Positions 8,397 through 16,279 of a DNA stretch of 64,000 nt are shown piece by piece. The stretch is from positions 1 to 64,000 of IMG/VR virus record IMGVR_UViG_3300034200_001896, one strand, 5' to 3'. Every line of letters begins with the position of its first letter. Positions within the stretch are counted from its first letter, which is position 1. The stretch comes from a virus. The position numbers and the translations under genes were made by a program. The notes beneath the pieces are model-generated. The model saw only the letters and a program-made list of their open reading frames with translations. It was not told the origin of the DNA and ran no database searches.

Positions 8397-9635
8397 ATGT
8401 TTAAACAATATCTCCTTGAACAAATTAAAAAGTCTCTTGAAGAAGAAATGGCTAACCAAGAGAAATTAATGTCTGATATTAAAAAATCATTATCAGATAT
8501 TGAAGGTTTATCCGTTACCGATTCTAATAAAAGTGATATGGCTATCGTTGTTCGTGTAGAAGATAAAGACCAAATAGAAAAAACTAGAAAAAAAGTACGT
8601 TCTGCCATAAAAGGTAGTGGTGTTAATTTAGAAGATAAGGTGGTAGCTAAATATGACCCAAGCATTGAATGCACTATTGCAGAATATAAGGATGGCTCTG
8701 GTCGTGTTTATGTAGTATATAAGTATGATATTGGTTCCCGTGAAGGATTAGCTTTAGAACACATTGTACAGTTTTTACTAACCAGAAAGATAACTGATGA
8801 ATTAAAGAACCGCCTTGATTTATCTCCCGAAGCAAGCAAGGAAGAAGTTAAGGCAAAATTAAAAGGCGATTATGCCGACGTATTAGATGTAGCTTTAAAA
8901 GGCAAACAATTAATAGAAAAGAAAATTGGGCAAGTGGTTAATGCAGAAAGTGTTGGTAGCGCCAACAATAAAGCAGACTTGGTGCTAACATTAAGTGATG
9001 GAAGAAAAGTTGGTCTATCCATTAAACTGGTTACCGAAGAAGGACGTGGTGTGAGATTTACTTATAATAAGAATCTTGGATACGGTGACGAGAAGGATGA
9101 TAATCTTGTACGTAATCCAAGTGGTAAACCTTGGTGGATGGTAGGCCGACAGATATTTGCAAGTAAAGTGGGAAGTAGAAAATATAGTCCCGGCGCAGAA
9201 GATTATGAAGCACCATCATGGATGGTATCGGCAAAAGAAAAACATCCAGATATATACAAAGAAGCAATGAGCGAACTCTATACAAAAGTTCGTGACGTAT
9301 TGACAACTAATTTGCGACGTATAAAATTAAAAGAATTGGTTGCAATGGTTAATGAAGCACATATGGGCGTTGAAGATGAAAGAAGTGAATACGATGATTT
9401 TTATGTCTTAACAAGTACCAGTGAAGGTGTTAAGTTAGAGTCCAAAGATGGTGGTAAGCCAGATTTAGAAACTATTAAAGCCAAAGGTATGAACAAAGCT
9501 GATATTGTTAGACAGGAAGATAGCCGTATAGTTATTGACATTCCCGGCCTAGAGCCGCTAACAATACACAGCGTTAAGTTCCATAGCGATATGTTGAGCG
9601 ATGACAAGCAGAATTTAAAAATTAAGACCCGATGA
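8397..9635 (+). CDS. Putative nuclease-like protein with CTS-like N-terminus
   Basis: 412 residues. It begins MFKQYLLEQIKKSLEEE, with an L-L-E ending typical of capsid-targeting peptides. Around residues 120-210: E in LALEHIV, D in NNKADLVL, and G-R-K-V-G-L-S-I-K, the spacing of a PD-(D/E)XK active site. Follows the previous gene by eight bases; its stop lies inside the hairpin after it. Inference: a head-packaged nuclease-like protein, or only a structural relative of that fold. Confidence 0.5.
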   Translation: MFKQYLLEQIKKSLEEEMANQEKLMSDIKKSLSDIEGLSVTDSNKSDMAIVVRVEDKDQIEKTRKKVRSAIKGSGVNLEDKVVAKYDPSIECTIAEYKDGSGRVYVVYKYDIGSREGLALEHIVQFLLTRKITDELKNRLDLSPEASKEEVKAKLKGDYADVLDVALKGKQLIEKKIGQVVNAESVGSANNKADLVLTLSDGRKVGLSIKLVTEEGRGVRFTYNKNLGYGDEKDDNLVRNPSGKPWWMVGRQIFASKVGSRKYSPGAEDYEAPSWMVSAKEKHPDIYKEAMSELYTKVRDVLTTNLRRIKLKELVAMVNEAHMGVEDERSEYDDFYVLTSTSEGVKLESKDGGKPDLETIKAKGMNKADIVRQEDSRIVIDIPGLEPLTIHSVKFHSDMLSDDKQNLKIKTR

Positions 9636-9684
9636 TAAAGAAAGGCGTGGTGTTTTGTGAAGAAAACGTTTCTTTCATCATCAC
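9630..9684 (+). terminator. Long hairpin at gene end
   Basis: GATGATAAAGAAA pairs with TTTCTTTCATCATC (one bulged base) across a 25-base loop; the stop codon of the preceding gene is inside the left arm. There is no pure U-run after it, so termination or mRNA 3'-end protection are both possible. Confidence 0.5.
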
Positions 9685-9723
9685 GGTATTACCGTTGCTA
9701 ATATTAGATACTAATTATAGTAT

Positions 9724-10383
9724 ATGAAAACTAACGGAATATATTGCATAGAAAATACTATAAATAACAAAAAATATATTGGCAGCAGTATTGATTGCGA
9801 CCATAGATGGTATATACACATTTGGCATTTAAAAAGGAAAGACCATCCAAATATACATTTACAAAGTGCGTGGGATAAATACGGAGAAAGTAATTTTAAA
9901 TTTTATCTCATAGAACAAAATATATTAGAAGAACAACTTCTTTCTAAAGAGCAATATTATATGAGTGTGTATAACACTCTTGATAGAGAATATGGATATA
10001 ATATTGCTGCCGACACAACTGCTCCAATGAAAGGCAGAAAACACTCTGAAGAATCTATAATGTTAATGTCCGAAAGAAAAAAGGGAGAAAAAAACAATTT
10101 CTTTGGCAAGCATCATTCAGAGGAAACAAAAGAAAAATTACGTAAAGGAAAAATAGGAAAAAAATTATCTCCCGAGCATAGATTAAAAGTAATTAAAAAT
10201 ATACATAAAATTGGAGCAGAAAACATAAACGCTAAATTAAATTTAGAATTAGTTAAACAAATGAGAGAAGAATATAAAAATAATAAATCTATAGAAATAA
10301 TAAAAAAATATTCTGAAATAACTGGCGTGCATTGTAGTACAATAAGACGAGTATTAAATAACAAAACTTGGAAAGAGAATTAA
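9724..10383 (+). CDS. GIY-YIG homing endonuclease with NUMOD3 repeats
   Basis: 219 residues. The N-terminal domain has N-G-I-Y-C-I-E and K-Y-I-G-S-S with the following R (GIY-YIG active site). Residues about 100-150 carry K-x-H-S-E-E-T/S repeats (NUMOD3-type DNA-binding modules), and the C-terminus ends in a helix-turn-helix (HCSTIRRVLNNKTW). It stands alone before groEL, as a free-standing selfish endonuclease would. Confidence 0.9.
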   Translation: MKTNGIYCIENTINNKKYIGSSIDCDHRWYIHIWHLKRKDHPNIHLQSAWDKYGESNFKFYLIEQNILEEQLLSKEQYYMSVYNTLDREYGYNIAADTTAPMKGRKHSEESIMLMSERKKGEKNNFFGKHHSEETKEKLRKGKIGKKLSPEHRLKVIKNIHKIGAENINAKLNLELVKQMREEYKNNKSIEIIKKYSEITGVHCSTIRRVLNNKTWKEN

Positions 10384-10385
10384 AA

Positions 10386-11960
10386 ATGAAAATCCAATCT
10401 GAATCAGAATTAACAAAATCAATTATAACTGGAGTTAATAAATTAGCAGATGCGGTTGGCTCTACTTTAGGACCAAAAGGAAGAACGGTGCTTTTACAGA
10501 GCAAAAATAAAAATCCAGTCATAACAAAAGATGGTGCATCAATCGCTAAATTTTTATCTCTTGATAATGAATTTGAAAATATCGGTGCCCAAGTTTTGAA
10601 ACAGGCTGCTATGGTTACAGCAACAGAAGCAGGCGACGGTACAACAACTGCAACCGTATTAGCAAGAGCGATTGTTAATCAAGCGCAGAAATATATTATC
10701 GCTGGTGCTTCTCCGACTGATTTAAAGCGTGGCATGGAAAGTGCAGCAGCAAAGATTGTTAGCAAGATTAAAGAAGTCAGCAAGCCAGTTACAAGTCTAG
10801 AAGATGTAGAAAATATCGCAACCATATCAGCCAATGGTGATAATAAGATTGGTAAACTTATTGCCACAGCGGTTGATAAAGTAGGTAAAGATGGAGCAGT
10901 AACAATTGAAGAAGGCAAGGCATTAGATACAGTATTAGATATTGTAGAAGGCTTCCAATTTGATAGCGGATTTGTATCTCCACAATTTATTACTGATGAA
11001 AGACGTGGTGCAGTGCGTTATGAAAATGCATTGGTAATGGTTACAGACCACAGTTTATCTTCTGTTGATGAAATGTTGCCAATATTAGAGGTTGCGGCAA
11101 GAGAAAACAAACCATTTATCATCGTAGCTGACAACGTTGAAGGACAATTATTGGCTGCATTAATTTTAAATACAGTTCGTGGTTCTATGCGTGTAGCCGC
11201 AATTAAAGCTCCACGATATGGTGAAGAACGTAGAAACATTCTTAAAGATTTAGCATTATCAGTTGGCGCTACCTTTGTTTCCCGTGAAAGCGGCATGCTT
11301 GTAAATGAAGTAAAGCGTCAACATTTAGGTGCTGCTAAAACTGTAGAAAGTCTTAAGACTTGGACTACAATTGTTGGCGGCGGTGGTAATTATGATGAAG
11401 TAGATAAGCGCATTGAATCATTAAAAACTGAGATAGCGGCCACTAGTGATATGCATGAATGCCAGCGTATTCAGGAACGTATCACCAGATTAGCCTCTGG
11501 AATCGCTATAATTCGCGTAGGAGGCTTAACAGAGGTAGACATGGTAGAACGGAAGCACCGCATTGAAGACGCTCTAGAGGCCGTTAAGAGCGCTCAAATG
11601 GAAGGTATATTGCCGGGTGGTGGAACAGCTTTATTAAAGTTATCCCGTAATCTTGATAAAGAAATAAGCGTTGAAAATGAAGATGAGCGCTTTGGTGTTG
11701 AGATTATCATGAAAGCCTGTGAGGAACCTATGCGTAAATTAGCTGAAAACTGCGGCTTGAAACCAGACGTTATGACTGAAAAAGTAGTTGAAAATACTAG
11801 CAGTTTCTGGTCTGGTGTTAATTTTGCTACAGGAGAATTTGTAGGATTAGATGTAGCGGGCATTATAGACCCAGCAAAAGTTACCCGTTGCGCTCTACAA
11901 AATGCGGTAAGTGCTGCGTCTACTTTACTCACCACTTCACATGCTATTATTGAAACTTAA
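10386..11960 (+). CDS. groL: GroEL-like chaperonin (60 kDa subunit)
   Basis: 524 residues, ATG two bases after the endonuclease stop. Equatorial ATP site: TLGPKGRTV, TKDGASIAK and GDGTTTATVLARAI are intact, and the HRIEDAL segment retains the Asp equivalent to E. coli D398. The apical domain keeps VEGQLLAALILNTVRG. The C-terminus ends TTSHAIIET with no GGM tail. No groES-like gene is visible in the window. Some large phages encode their own chaperonin for capsid or tail proteins; whether this one needs host GroES is unknown. Confidence 0.95.
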   Translation: MKIQSESELTKSIITGVNKLADAVGSTLGPKGRTVLLQSKNKNPVITKDGASIAKFLSLDNEFENIGAQVLKQAAMVTATEAGDGTTTATVLARAIVNQAQKYIIAGASPTDLKRGMESAAAKIVSKIKEVSKPVTSLEDVENIATISANGDNKIGKLIATAVDKVGKDGAVTIEEGKALDTVLDIVEGFQFDSGFVSPQFITDERRGAVRYENALVMVTDHSLSSVDEMLPILEVAARENKPFIIVADNVEGQLLAALILNTVRGSMRVAAIKAPRYGEERRNILKDLALSVGATFVSRESGMLVNEVKRQHLGAAKTVESLKTWTTIVGGGGNYDEVDKRIESLKTEIAATSDMHECQRIQERITRLASGIAIIRVGGLTEVDMVERKHRIEDALEAVKSAQMEGILPGGGTALLKLSRNLDKEISVENEDERFGVEIIMKACEEPMRKLAENCGLKPDVMTEKVVENTSSFWSGVNFATGEFVGLDVAGIIDPAKVTRCALQNAVSAASTLLTTSHAIIET

Positions 11961-12009
11961 AACTAATTATATATAGCCTGCCATTTTCTGGCAAAGCGGG
12001 AGTTTTTTC

Positions 12010-12339
12010 ATGGAGCAGTCAAACCTTGAATACGCTGTCAGAGAATTGACAGAGAGTATTCACGAAATAAAATTGAATACCGAAAGGCTTGTCACTAAAC
12101 TAGAACAAGTAAACAGTAATATTGAACGTTTAGAGGATAGTGTAGAAGATTTACATACTTCTTTATCAGAACAAGACAGACGTTTAACTATATTAGAACA
12201 AATGGTTCCACGTAATCTTGTGCAGGATGTCGCTATTTTGAAACAAAGCCAAGCATCAGTAAATAAAATATTATGGTTACTTGGTGGAGCAACAATTACT
12301 ACATTAGGTGACCTGTTGATGAAATTATTAGGAAAGTAG
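12010..12339 (+). CDS. Coiled-coil protein with C-terminal membrane helix (XhlA-like)
   Basis: 109 residues. Residues 5-70 are a heptad-type coiled coil (EQVNSNIERLEDSVEDL). Residues 85-105 (VNKILWLLGGATITTLGDLL) look like one membrane helix. The layout resembles haemolysin XhlA-like phage proteins. The ATG directly follows a T-run and a weak hairpin; GGGAG gives the binding site. Confidence 0.55.
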   Translation: MEQSNLEYAVRELTESIHEIKLNTERLVTKLEQVNSNIERLEDSVEDLHTSLSEQDRRLTILEQMVPRNLVQDVAILKQSQASVNKILWLLGGATITTLGDLLMKLLGK

Positions 12340-12340
12340 T

Positions 12341-12367
12341 TTAACTGTATCATACCTATGGTATAGT
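12341..12367 (+). promoter_or_regulatory. Putative sigma70 promoter
   Basis: TTAACT, 15-base spacer, TATAGT, directly before the terminator at 12370; the transcript would start inside that hairpin. Moderate match only. Confidence 0.4.
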
Positions 12368-12369
12368 GA

Positions 12370-12398
12370 GGGAACGGATTGATGCCGTTCCCTTTTTT
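12370..12398 (+). terminator. Rho-independent terminator
   Basis: Perfect stem GGGAACGG / CCGTTCCC, seven-base loop, followed by TTTTTT. Confidence 0.85.
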
Positions 12399-12411
12399 CT
12401 TTGGAGAAAAC

Positions 12412-12723
12412 ATGAATGCAAAAATGGTTATAACTGTGCCGATTGACAGAATTCCAAGAGAAGTAACAAGAATATTAGATGATATTAATATTGAATTAAG
12501 CGAAATAATGCACGAAACAAGTGAACTAATTAATAGCGAAGACCAGCTAATGAAGATACAAAAGATTGACGAAATTAGAAAGCGTCTATCTCTTATTGAC
12601 TTGAACTATGAAGACTGCTATAGTGTATTGCTGGGATATACAAAGTATCAAACTGAGAAAAGAATGAAAGAATTAGCTCCACAAGAACAGGAGAATAAAG
12701 ATGGTAATCAGTCAAATGGATAA
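12412..12723 (+). CDS. Hypothetical helical protein
   Basis: 103 residues; start at the ATG after TTGGAGAAAAC. Mostly helical and charged (RILDDINIELSEIMHETSEL). Overlaps the next gene by 23 bases. No family recognised. Confidence 0.6.
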   Translation: MNAKMVITVPIDRIPREVTRILDDINIELSEIMHETSELINSEDQLMKIQKIDEIRKRLSLIDLNYEDCYSVLLGYTKYQTEKRMKELAPQEQENKDGNQSNG

Positions 12724-12952
12724 TCCGTTTGCTATTGGAGATTTAGTGCATATACCAAGCGGTGTTGTATTATATACTCCAATTAATGTTATCAAGGAAA
12801 AAACCGCAAGACCAGTAAAAGCACTAGAAAAACCATCAGTGGGTTTGATATTAAATAGAGATTTTTCAGAATATTATAAAGTTTCTATTGGGCTTGAAGA
12901 ATATCTGTTGAGAAAAGAAGATATGGTTCTTATTAGAAAGGGTGGAAAATAA
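12701..12952 (+). CDS. Distant EW-family protein
   Basis: 83 residues with FAIGDLVHIP, VGLILNRD and YYKVSI in the family order. AGGAG precedes the ATG. TAATG overlap with the following gene. Confidence 0.6.
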   Translation: MVISQMDNPFAIGDLVHIPSGVVLYTPINVIKEKTARPVKALEKPSVGLILNRDFSEYYKVSIGLEEYLLRKEDMVLIRKGGK

Positions 12953-13275
12953 TGCTTTTAAAGCTTATGGAAGTCTATGAGGAGGTAGTACATCACAGTA
13001 AGGCAGAGGGGCAAAAACTATATTATATACGCGATGTAGTTATTAATAGAAGATATATCACTTGTATGCGTGAAGATGCAGTAATGCAAAATTATCTTAA
13101 AGAAGGAAGGCTACCATCTGCCATAACAAGTAACCAAAAATTTACTCGCATTGCTTTATCTCGCGGGAATGTAGGACAAGATATCGTAGTGGTTGGCGAT
13201 TTAGAGCAAATAATGATTCTCTTTAATGAAGAGGATTTAATTGGTAAGCCTTCTAAGAAGACTCTGAAAGGTTAA
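12952..13275 (+). CDS. Hypothetical protein
   Basis: 107 residues, mixed alpha/beta, with R-R-Y-I-T-C and D-I-V-V-V-G-D strands and an acidic C-terminus. Part of a tightly spaced run of small genes. No family recognised. Confidence 0.55.
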   Translation: MLLKLMEVYEEVVHHSKAEGQKLYYIRDVVINRRYITCMREDAVMQNYLKEGRLPSAITSNQKFTRIALSRGNVGQDIVVVGDLEQIMILFNEEDLIGKPSKKTLKG

Positions 13276-13278
13276 ATA

Positions 13279-13707
13279 ATGTCTACAACCGCCTCCAGAA
13301 ATACAACTACTGGTAATTCATATGAAAAGGAAATTGAAAATTTACTTATTGAGAGTAATAAATATATTTGTGAATCTCAAGTAAATATTGGTACGAAGCG
13401 AAATGGCGGTAAGCATTATGTTGACATTCTTTTAAATAAAAAACATTTAATTAGCTTAAAGTATCAGCATGTTCAAGGTACAGCTGAAGAAAAAATTCCT
13501 TTTGAAGTTATGAAGTTGCAACATGCCGTAAACGACCATAAGTATGATACAGCAACTATCGTCCTAGCTGGTCCCGATAAAGCTTGGAAATGGAAAAGTT
13601 ATTACCTTGGCGAAGAGTTTCAAAATGATATGAAAAAGGTTTATCCAAATGTTCGTATTATAAGTCACGAACAGTTTTTACTAGAGTATATTCCATCTAA
13701 CACTTGA
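13279..13707 (+). CDS. PD-(D/E)XK-like putative nuclease
   Basis: 142 residues. E in SYEKEIENLL, then G-G-K-H-Y-V-D-I-L-L, then H-L-I-S-L-K-Y-Q, then E-E-K-I-P-F-E: the E / D / x-x-K order and the trailing 'EKIP-E' segment match small phage and restriction-type nucleases of this fold. No partner methylase is nearby. Confidence 0.55.
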   Translation: MSTTASRNTTTGNSYEKEIENLLIESNKYICESQVNIGTKRNGGKHYVDILLNKKHLISLKYQHVQGTAEEKIPFEVMKLQHAVNDHKYDTATIVLAGPDKAWKWKSYYLGEEFQNDMKKVYPNVRIISHEQFLLEYIPSNT

Positions 13708-13722
13708 AAGGTATAAATAAAT

Positions 13723-14274
13723 ATGGCTCCACGATTTTCTGCTAATGGCAAGCGTCTAGGTCGTCCACCAAAAAACCCACAACCGGTTTCAGAAGGTGTT
13801 GTATTTAATGTAGTTACCCCCGCTGTTGTTAAAAAGGAAGAAGTTAAGCCTGTTGAAGTTGACCCCTCATCCATGGTACCTTGTGAGTTAGTTGGCTTAG
13901 CGCAATATGAAATTTTTAATGACCCTAAGCCAGAAAGAAAATATGGCAGGTATAGTAGCTCTATATATTACATAGACGGTTTTAATACAGAACGTTGGGT
14001 TGTTTTGGCTTATGTTAAGGCAGACTTTGAAAAATATAGGTCAGAAGGTTTAAATAATACGGAGATTGCCAAGCGTTGTATTAATTATCTTAATACCGTA
14101 GAACCAAGAAAGAAGTTTCCTAAAAAGCCTCCAACATCTAAATACGGTCAATTGCAACTAATTAGAGAAGATATAAAATTCACAAACCGCTTTGGCTACG
14201 AAATGGCAATCCTAGAATTTTCAACCGATGAAAGAAAAAACGATAATTTCTGGGGAGAAGGAGATAAGTGGTAA
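13723..14274 (+). CDS. Hypothetical protein with AT-hook-like N-terminus
   Basis: 183 residues. Residues 9-18 (KRLGRPPKNP) resemble an AT-hook, a minor-groove DNA-binding motif; a Val/Pro-rich linker and a globular C-terminal domain (WVVLAYVKADFEKYR) follow. Function unknown. Confidence 0.5.
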   Translation: MAPRFSANGKRLGRPPKNPQPVSEGVVFNVVTPAVVKKEEVKPVEVDPSSMVPCELVGLAQYEIFNDPKPERKYGRYSSSIYYIDGFNTERWVVLAYVKADFEKYRSEGLNNTEIAKRCINYLNTVEPRKKFPKKPPTSKYGQLQLIREDIKFTNRFGYEMAILEFSTDERKNDNFWGEGDKW

Positions 14275-14292
14275 AATTAAGGAAATAAATTA

Positions 14293-14679
14293 ATGTCTAG
14301 TAAACCAACCCAATCGCAATATTATAGCGTAAAATTAGAAAAAGTTTTAAATTTGATGGTAGATTCCGATAGATGCATGCGTATGTTTGCCACTTCAGTT
14401 AAAACGATGGTAGAAAAATATGATATTGAAAATTGGAGTTCAAGTCCCGTAGCGGACTATATGGACGGCTATCTTAATGCTAAAGTATTAAGAGATTTCT
14501 TAGATAAGAAGTTAAAAGAGCCAGACCAAAAATTAGTTGAATATGCTAGAAAAAATAAAGTTGATGGCGTATTAGTAACTAAAAATGAATTGAGTATGTT
14601 GCAAAGTTTAGTTATTAATTTTGAAGAAACAAAAGAATATTTAAATAAAAATTACGGTTTTTCTACATTACCTAATTAA
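14293..14679 (+). CDS. Hypothetical helical protein
   Basis: 128 residues, largely helical (KVLNLMVDSDRCMRMF; ELSMLQSLVINFEETKEYL). No recognised domain. Ends just before a sigma70-type promoter. Confidence 0.55.
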   Translation: MSSKPTQSQYYSVKLEKVLNLMVDSDRCMRMFATSVKTMVEKYDIENWSSSPVADYMDGYLNAKVLRDFLDKKLKEPDQKLVEYARKNKVDGVLVTKNELSMLQSLVINFEETKEYLNKNYGFSTLPN

Positions 14680-14685
14680 ACCATC

Positions 14686-14713
14686 TTGACAGAAAAAATA
14701 GTTGTTTTATGTT
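14686..14713 (+). promoter_or_regulatory. sigma70-type promoter of hsp20
   Basis: TTGACA, 16-base spacer, TATGTT. The leader then holds a GCGG-GAAA-CCGC hairpin (14724-14735, GNRA-type loop) and an AAAGGAG binding site. Confidence 0.65.
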
Positions 14714-14761
14714 GTATTTGTGAGCGGGAAACCGCCTTAAAAATTACAAAGGAGAACAATT

Positions 14762-15136
14762 ATGTCTGTACATGCTTTAGATAAGTTTTTAAATAATGTT
14801 TTTGATATTTATGCTATGCCTAACGTTTCATCTGATTTCTCATATAGTAAAGAAGAATACTATGTATCATCCGATGATAAACAGGTGACAATTGAAATGC
14901 CAATGGTTGGAATATCAAAAGAAAATTTAAAAATTGATGTTGAAGACAGCATGCTAGTAATTAAAGCAATTTCTTCGATAAAATCCAAAGCAGTTAGAAA
15001 TATTAATAAATCTTGGTATATTGACGATTCAGTTGATATTTCTGCCATAGCCGCTAAATTGGAGAATGGTCTTTTAACGGTTACTCTCCCAAAGAGCAAA
15101 CCAGCAAAAAAAAGCGTAGCTGTTACGATATCTTAA
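14762..15136 (+). CDS. Hsp20 / alpha-crystallin small heat-shock protein
   Basis: 124 residues. The alpha-crystallin domain runs from about 38 to 118: VTIEMPMVGISKENLKIDV, then I-D-D-S-V-D, then the signature A-K-L-E-N-G-L-L-T-V-T-L-P-K. It holds unfolding proteins for refolding. Monocistronic, with its own promoter and terminator. Cyanophages and other large phages carry related genes. Confidence 0.9.
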   Translation: MSVHALDKFLNNVFDIYAMPNVSSDFSYSKEEYYVSSDDKQVTIEMPMVGISKENLKIDVEDSMLVIKAISSIKSKAVRNINKSWYIDDSVDISAIAAKLENGLLTVTLPKSKPAKKSVAVTIS

Positions 15137-15161
15137 CAAAAAATAAATAATTATTAATCCG

Positions 15162-15202
15162 AAGAGAAGCTGGTGTTTTTGCCTGCTTCTCTTTGTTTTT
15201 TT
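15162..15202 (+). terminator. Rho-independent terminator
   Basis: AAGAGAAGC / GCTTCTCTT stem, 14-base loop, then TG and a run of seven T. Confidence 0.75.
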
Positions 15203-15220
15203 GACTACTTATGTATTATG
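15203..15220 (+). promoter_or_regulatory. GACTACTTATGTATTATG element overlapping a start codon
   Basis: The element includes the ATG of the next gene and follows a terminator at once, so transcription must restart here. A near-identical copy (16 of 18 bases) sits at 55449. Candidate non-sigma70 promoter. Confidence 0.4.
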
Positions 15221-15469
15221 AAGATAAAATATAAAATTAAAGAGATGATTCGTCCCGCTGGTGAACCAGACCGTGCTCAACACGGTCTACACAATATTAC
15301 AGGAGCAGGTTTAGAAGAAAATATAGAAATAGATGAATCTTTTCTTTATGAAAAGAAAGACCGCTGTTATCATTTGGCTAAACAAAAATATGATGTATTT
15401 CCAAGCGCTTATGCCTCTGGTTTTATAGTTAGATGCCGTAAAGGTAAGGTCGCTAAAAAGAAGAAATAA
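15218..15469 (+). CDS. Small basic protein, putative virion component
   Basis: 83 residues. D-R-C-Y-H-L-A-K-Q-K-Y and S-A-Y-A-S-G-F-I-V-R-C-R-K-G-K resemble a short Cys/Lys motif found in large-phage proteins next to DUF5872-like genes. The start lies directly after a terminator. Confidence 0.6.
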   Translation: MKIKYKIKEMIRPAGEPDRAQHGLHNITGAGLEENIEIDESFLYEKKDRCYHLAKQKYDVFPSAYASGFIVRCRKGKVAKKKK

Positions 15470-15471
15470 TA

Positions 15472-15828
15472 ATGCACTTAGAAGATATATTAAGACAATT
15501 AATTTTAGAGTGTATTCAAGAAGAATATCTTGAAATTGATGATTTATTATTCGAAGGCACTTTTGATAAAGAAAAGAGCAGTGGTTTACATGGATGGTTT
15601 CAAAGACGAGGTGGTAAAGGAAAAAGCAAAGGCTGGGTAGATTGTAATACATGTCGCACAGATAAAAAAACAGGACGTAAAACATGTAAATCTTGTGGAA
15701 GACAAAAAGGTGAAAAACGTGGTAAATACCCTGCATGTCGTCCAACGCCAAGCGCTTGCAATAGAAAAGGCACAAGTAGTAAAAAAAGTAGCACAAGAGT
15801 TTCTTGGAAGAAAAAGAAAAAGGATTAA
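15472..15828 (+). CDS. DUF5872-like protein with CTS-like N-terminus
   Basis: 118 residues. Starts MHLEDILRQLILE (an I-L-E ending). Residues 38-100 hold G-L-H-G-W-F-x-R-R-G-G-x-G-K and a Cys-rich part with C-N-T-C, C-K-S-C-G-R and P-A-C-R-P-T, which I recognise as the DUF5872 pattern of large phages. Role unknown; probably virion-associated. Confidence 0.7.
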   Translation: MHLEDILRQLILECIQEEYLEIDDLLFEGTFDKEKSSGLHGWFQRRGGKGKSKGWVDCNTCRTDKKTGRKTCKSCGRQKGEKRGKYPACRPTPSACNRKGTSSKKSSTRVSWKKKKKD

Positions 15829-15830
15829 AT

Positions 15831-16244
15831 ATGTTAATATCTAAACAAGAATTACAAAATATTATTAAAGAAAGCTTGCAAGAACATTTAATTCTTGAAA
15901 ATGAATTAGGCGAAGATACTTCTGTATTAGAAGATGGAACTCCTGTTTGTGAAGCGTGTCTTTATGAAACCGTCACCTGTGGTTGCCCAGATGTATTAGA
16001 AGAAGCAGATTATCAAGGACGTAAAGTGCCACTTGGTAAACCAATGCGTGGCGATGTAAAAAAATTTAAAGTATTTGTCCGTGACCCAAAAACAGGAAAT
16101 GTTAAAAAAGTAAACTTTGGTGATAAGAAAATGCGTATTAAGAAAAGCAATCCAAAGCGCCGCAAGAGTTTTCGTGCTCGTCATAATTGTGACAGTCCCG
16201 GCCCAAGAACAAAGGCCCGGTACTGGAGTTGTAGAGCTTGGTAA
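15831..16244 (+). CDS. Putative virion protein with CTS-like N-terminus
   Basis: 137 residues; start at the second ATG, which gives MLISKQELQNIIKESLQEHL. Then D-Y-Q-G-R-K-V-P-L-G-K-P, K-F-K-V-F-V-R-D-P-K-T-G-N-V and the tail R-K-S-F-R-A-R-H...Y-W-S-C-R-A-W, a combination known from T4-like marine phages. A C-x2-C...C-G-C group lies near residue 45. Confidence 0.65.
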   Translation: MLISKQELQNIIKESLQEHLILENELGEDTSVLEDGTPVCEACLYETVTCGCPDVLEEADYQGRKVPLGKPMRGDVKKFKVFVRDPKTGNVKKVNFGDKKMRIKKSNPKRRKSFRARHNCDSPGPRTKARYWSCRAW

Positions 16245-16279
16245 TATCGTATCAAATTGCCATAAAGGTTAAATAAACT

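Noticed and set aside
11979-12008. TGCCA/TGGCA hairpin before the XhlA-like gene as a terminator
   Set aside because: Only five pairs and the T-run abuts the next start codon; too weak to list.
15311-15796. Minus-strand hydrophobic frame of 161 residues
   Set aside because: Antisense of two small genes; aromatic-rich as expected from Lys-rich sense codons.
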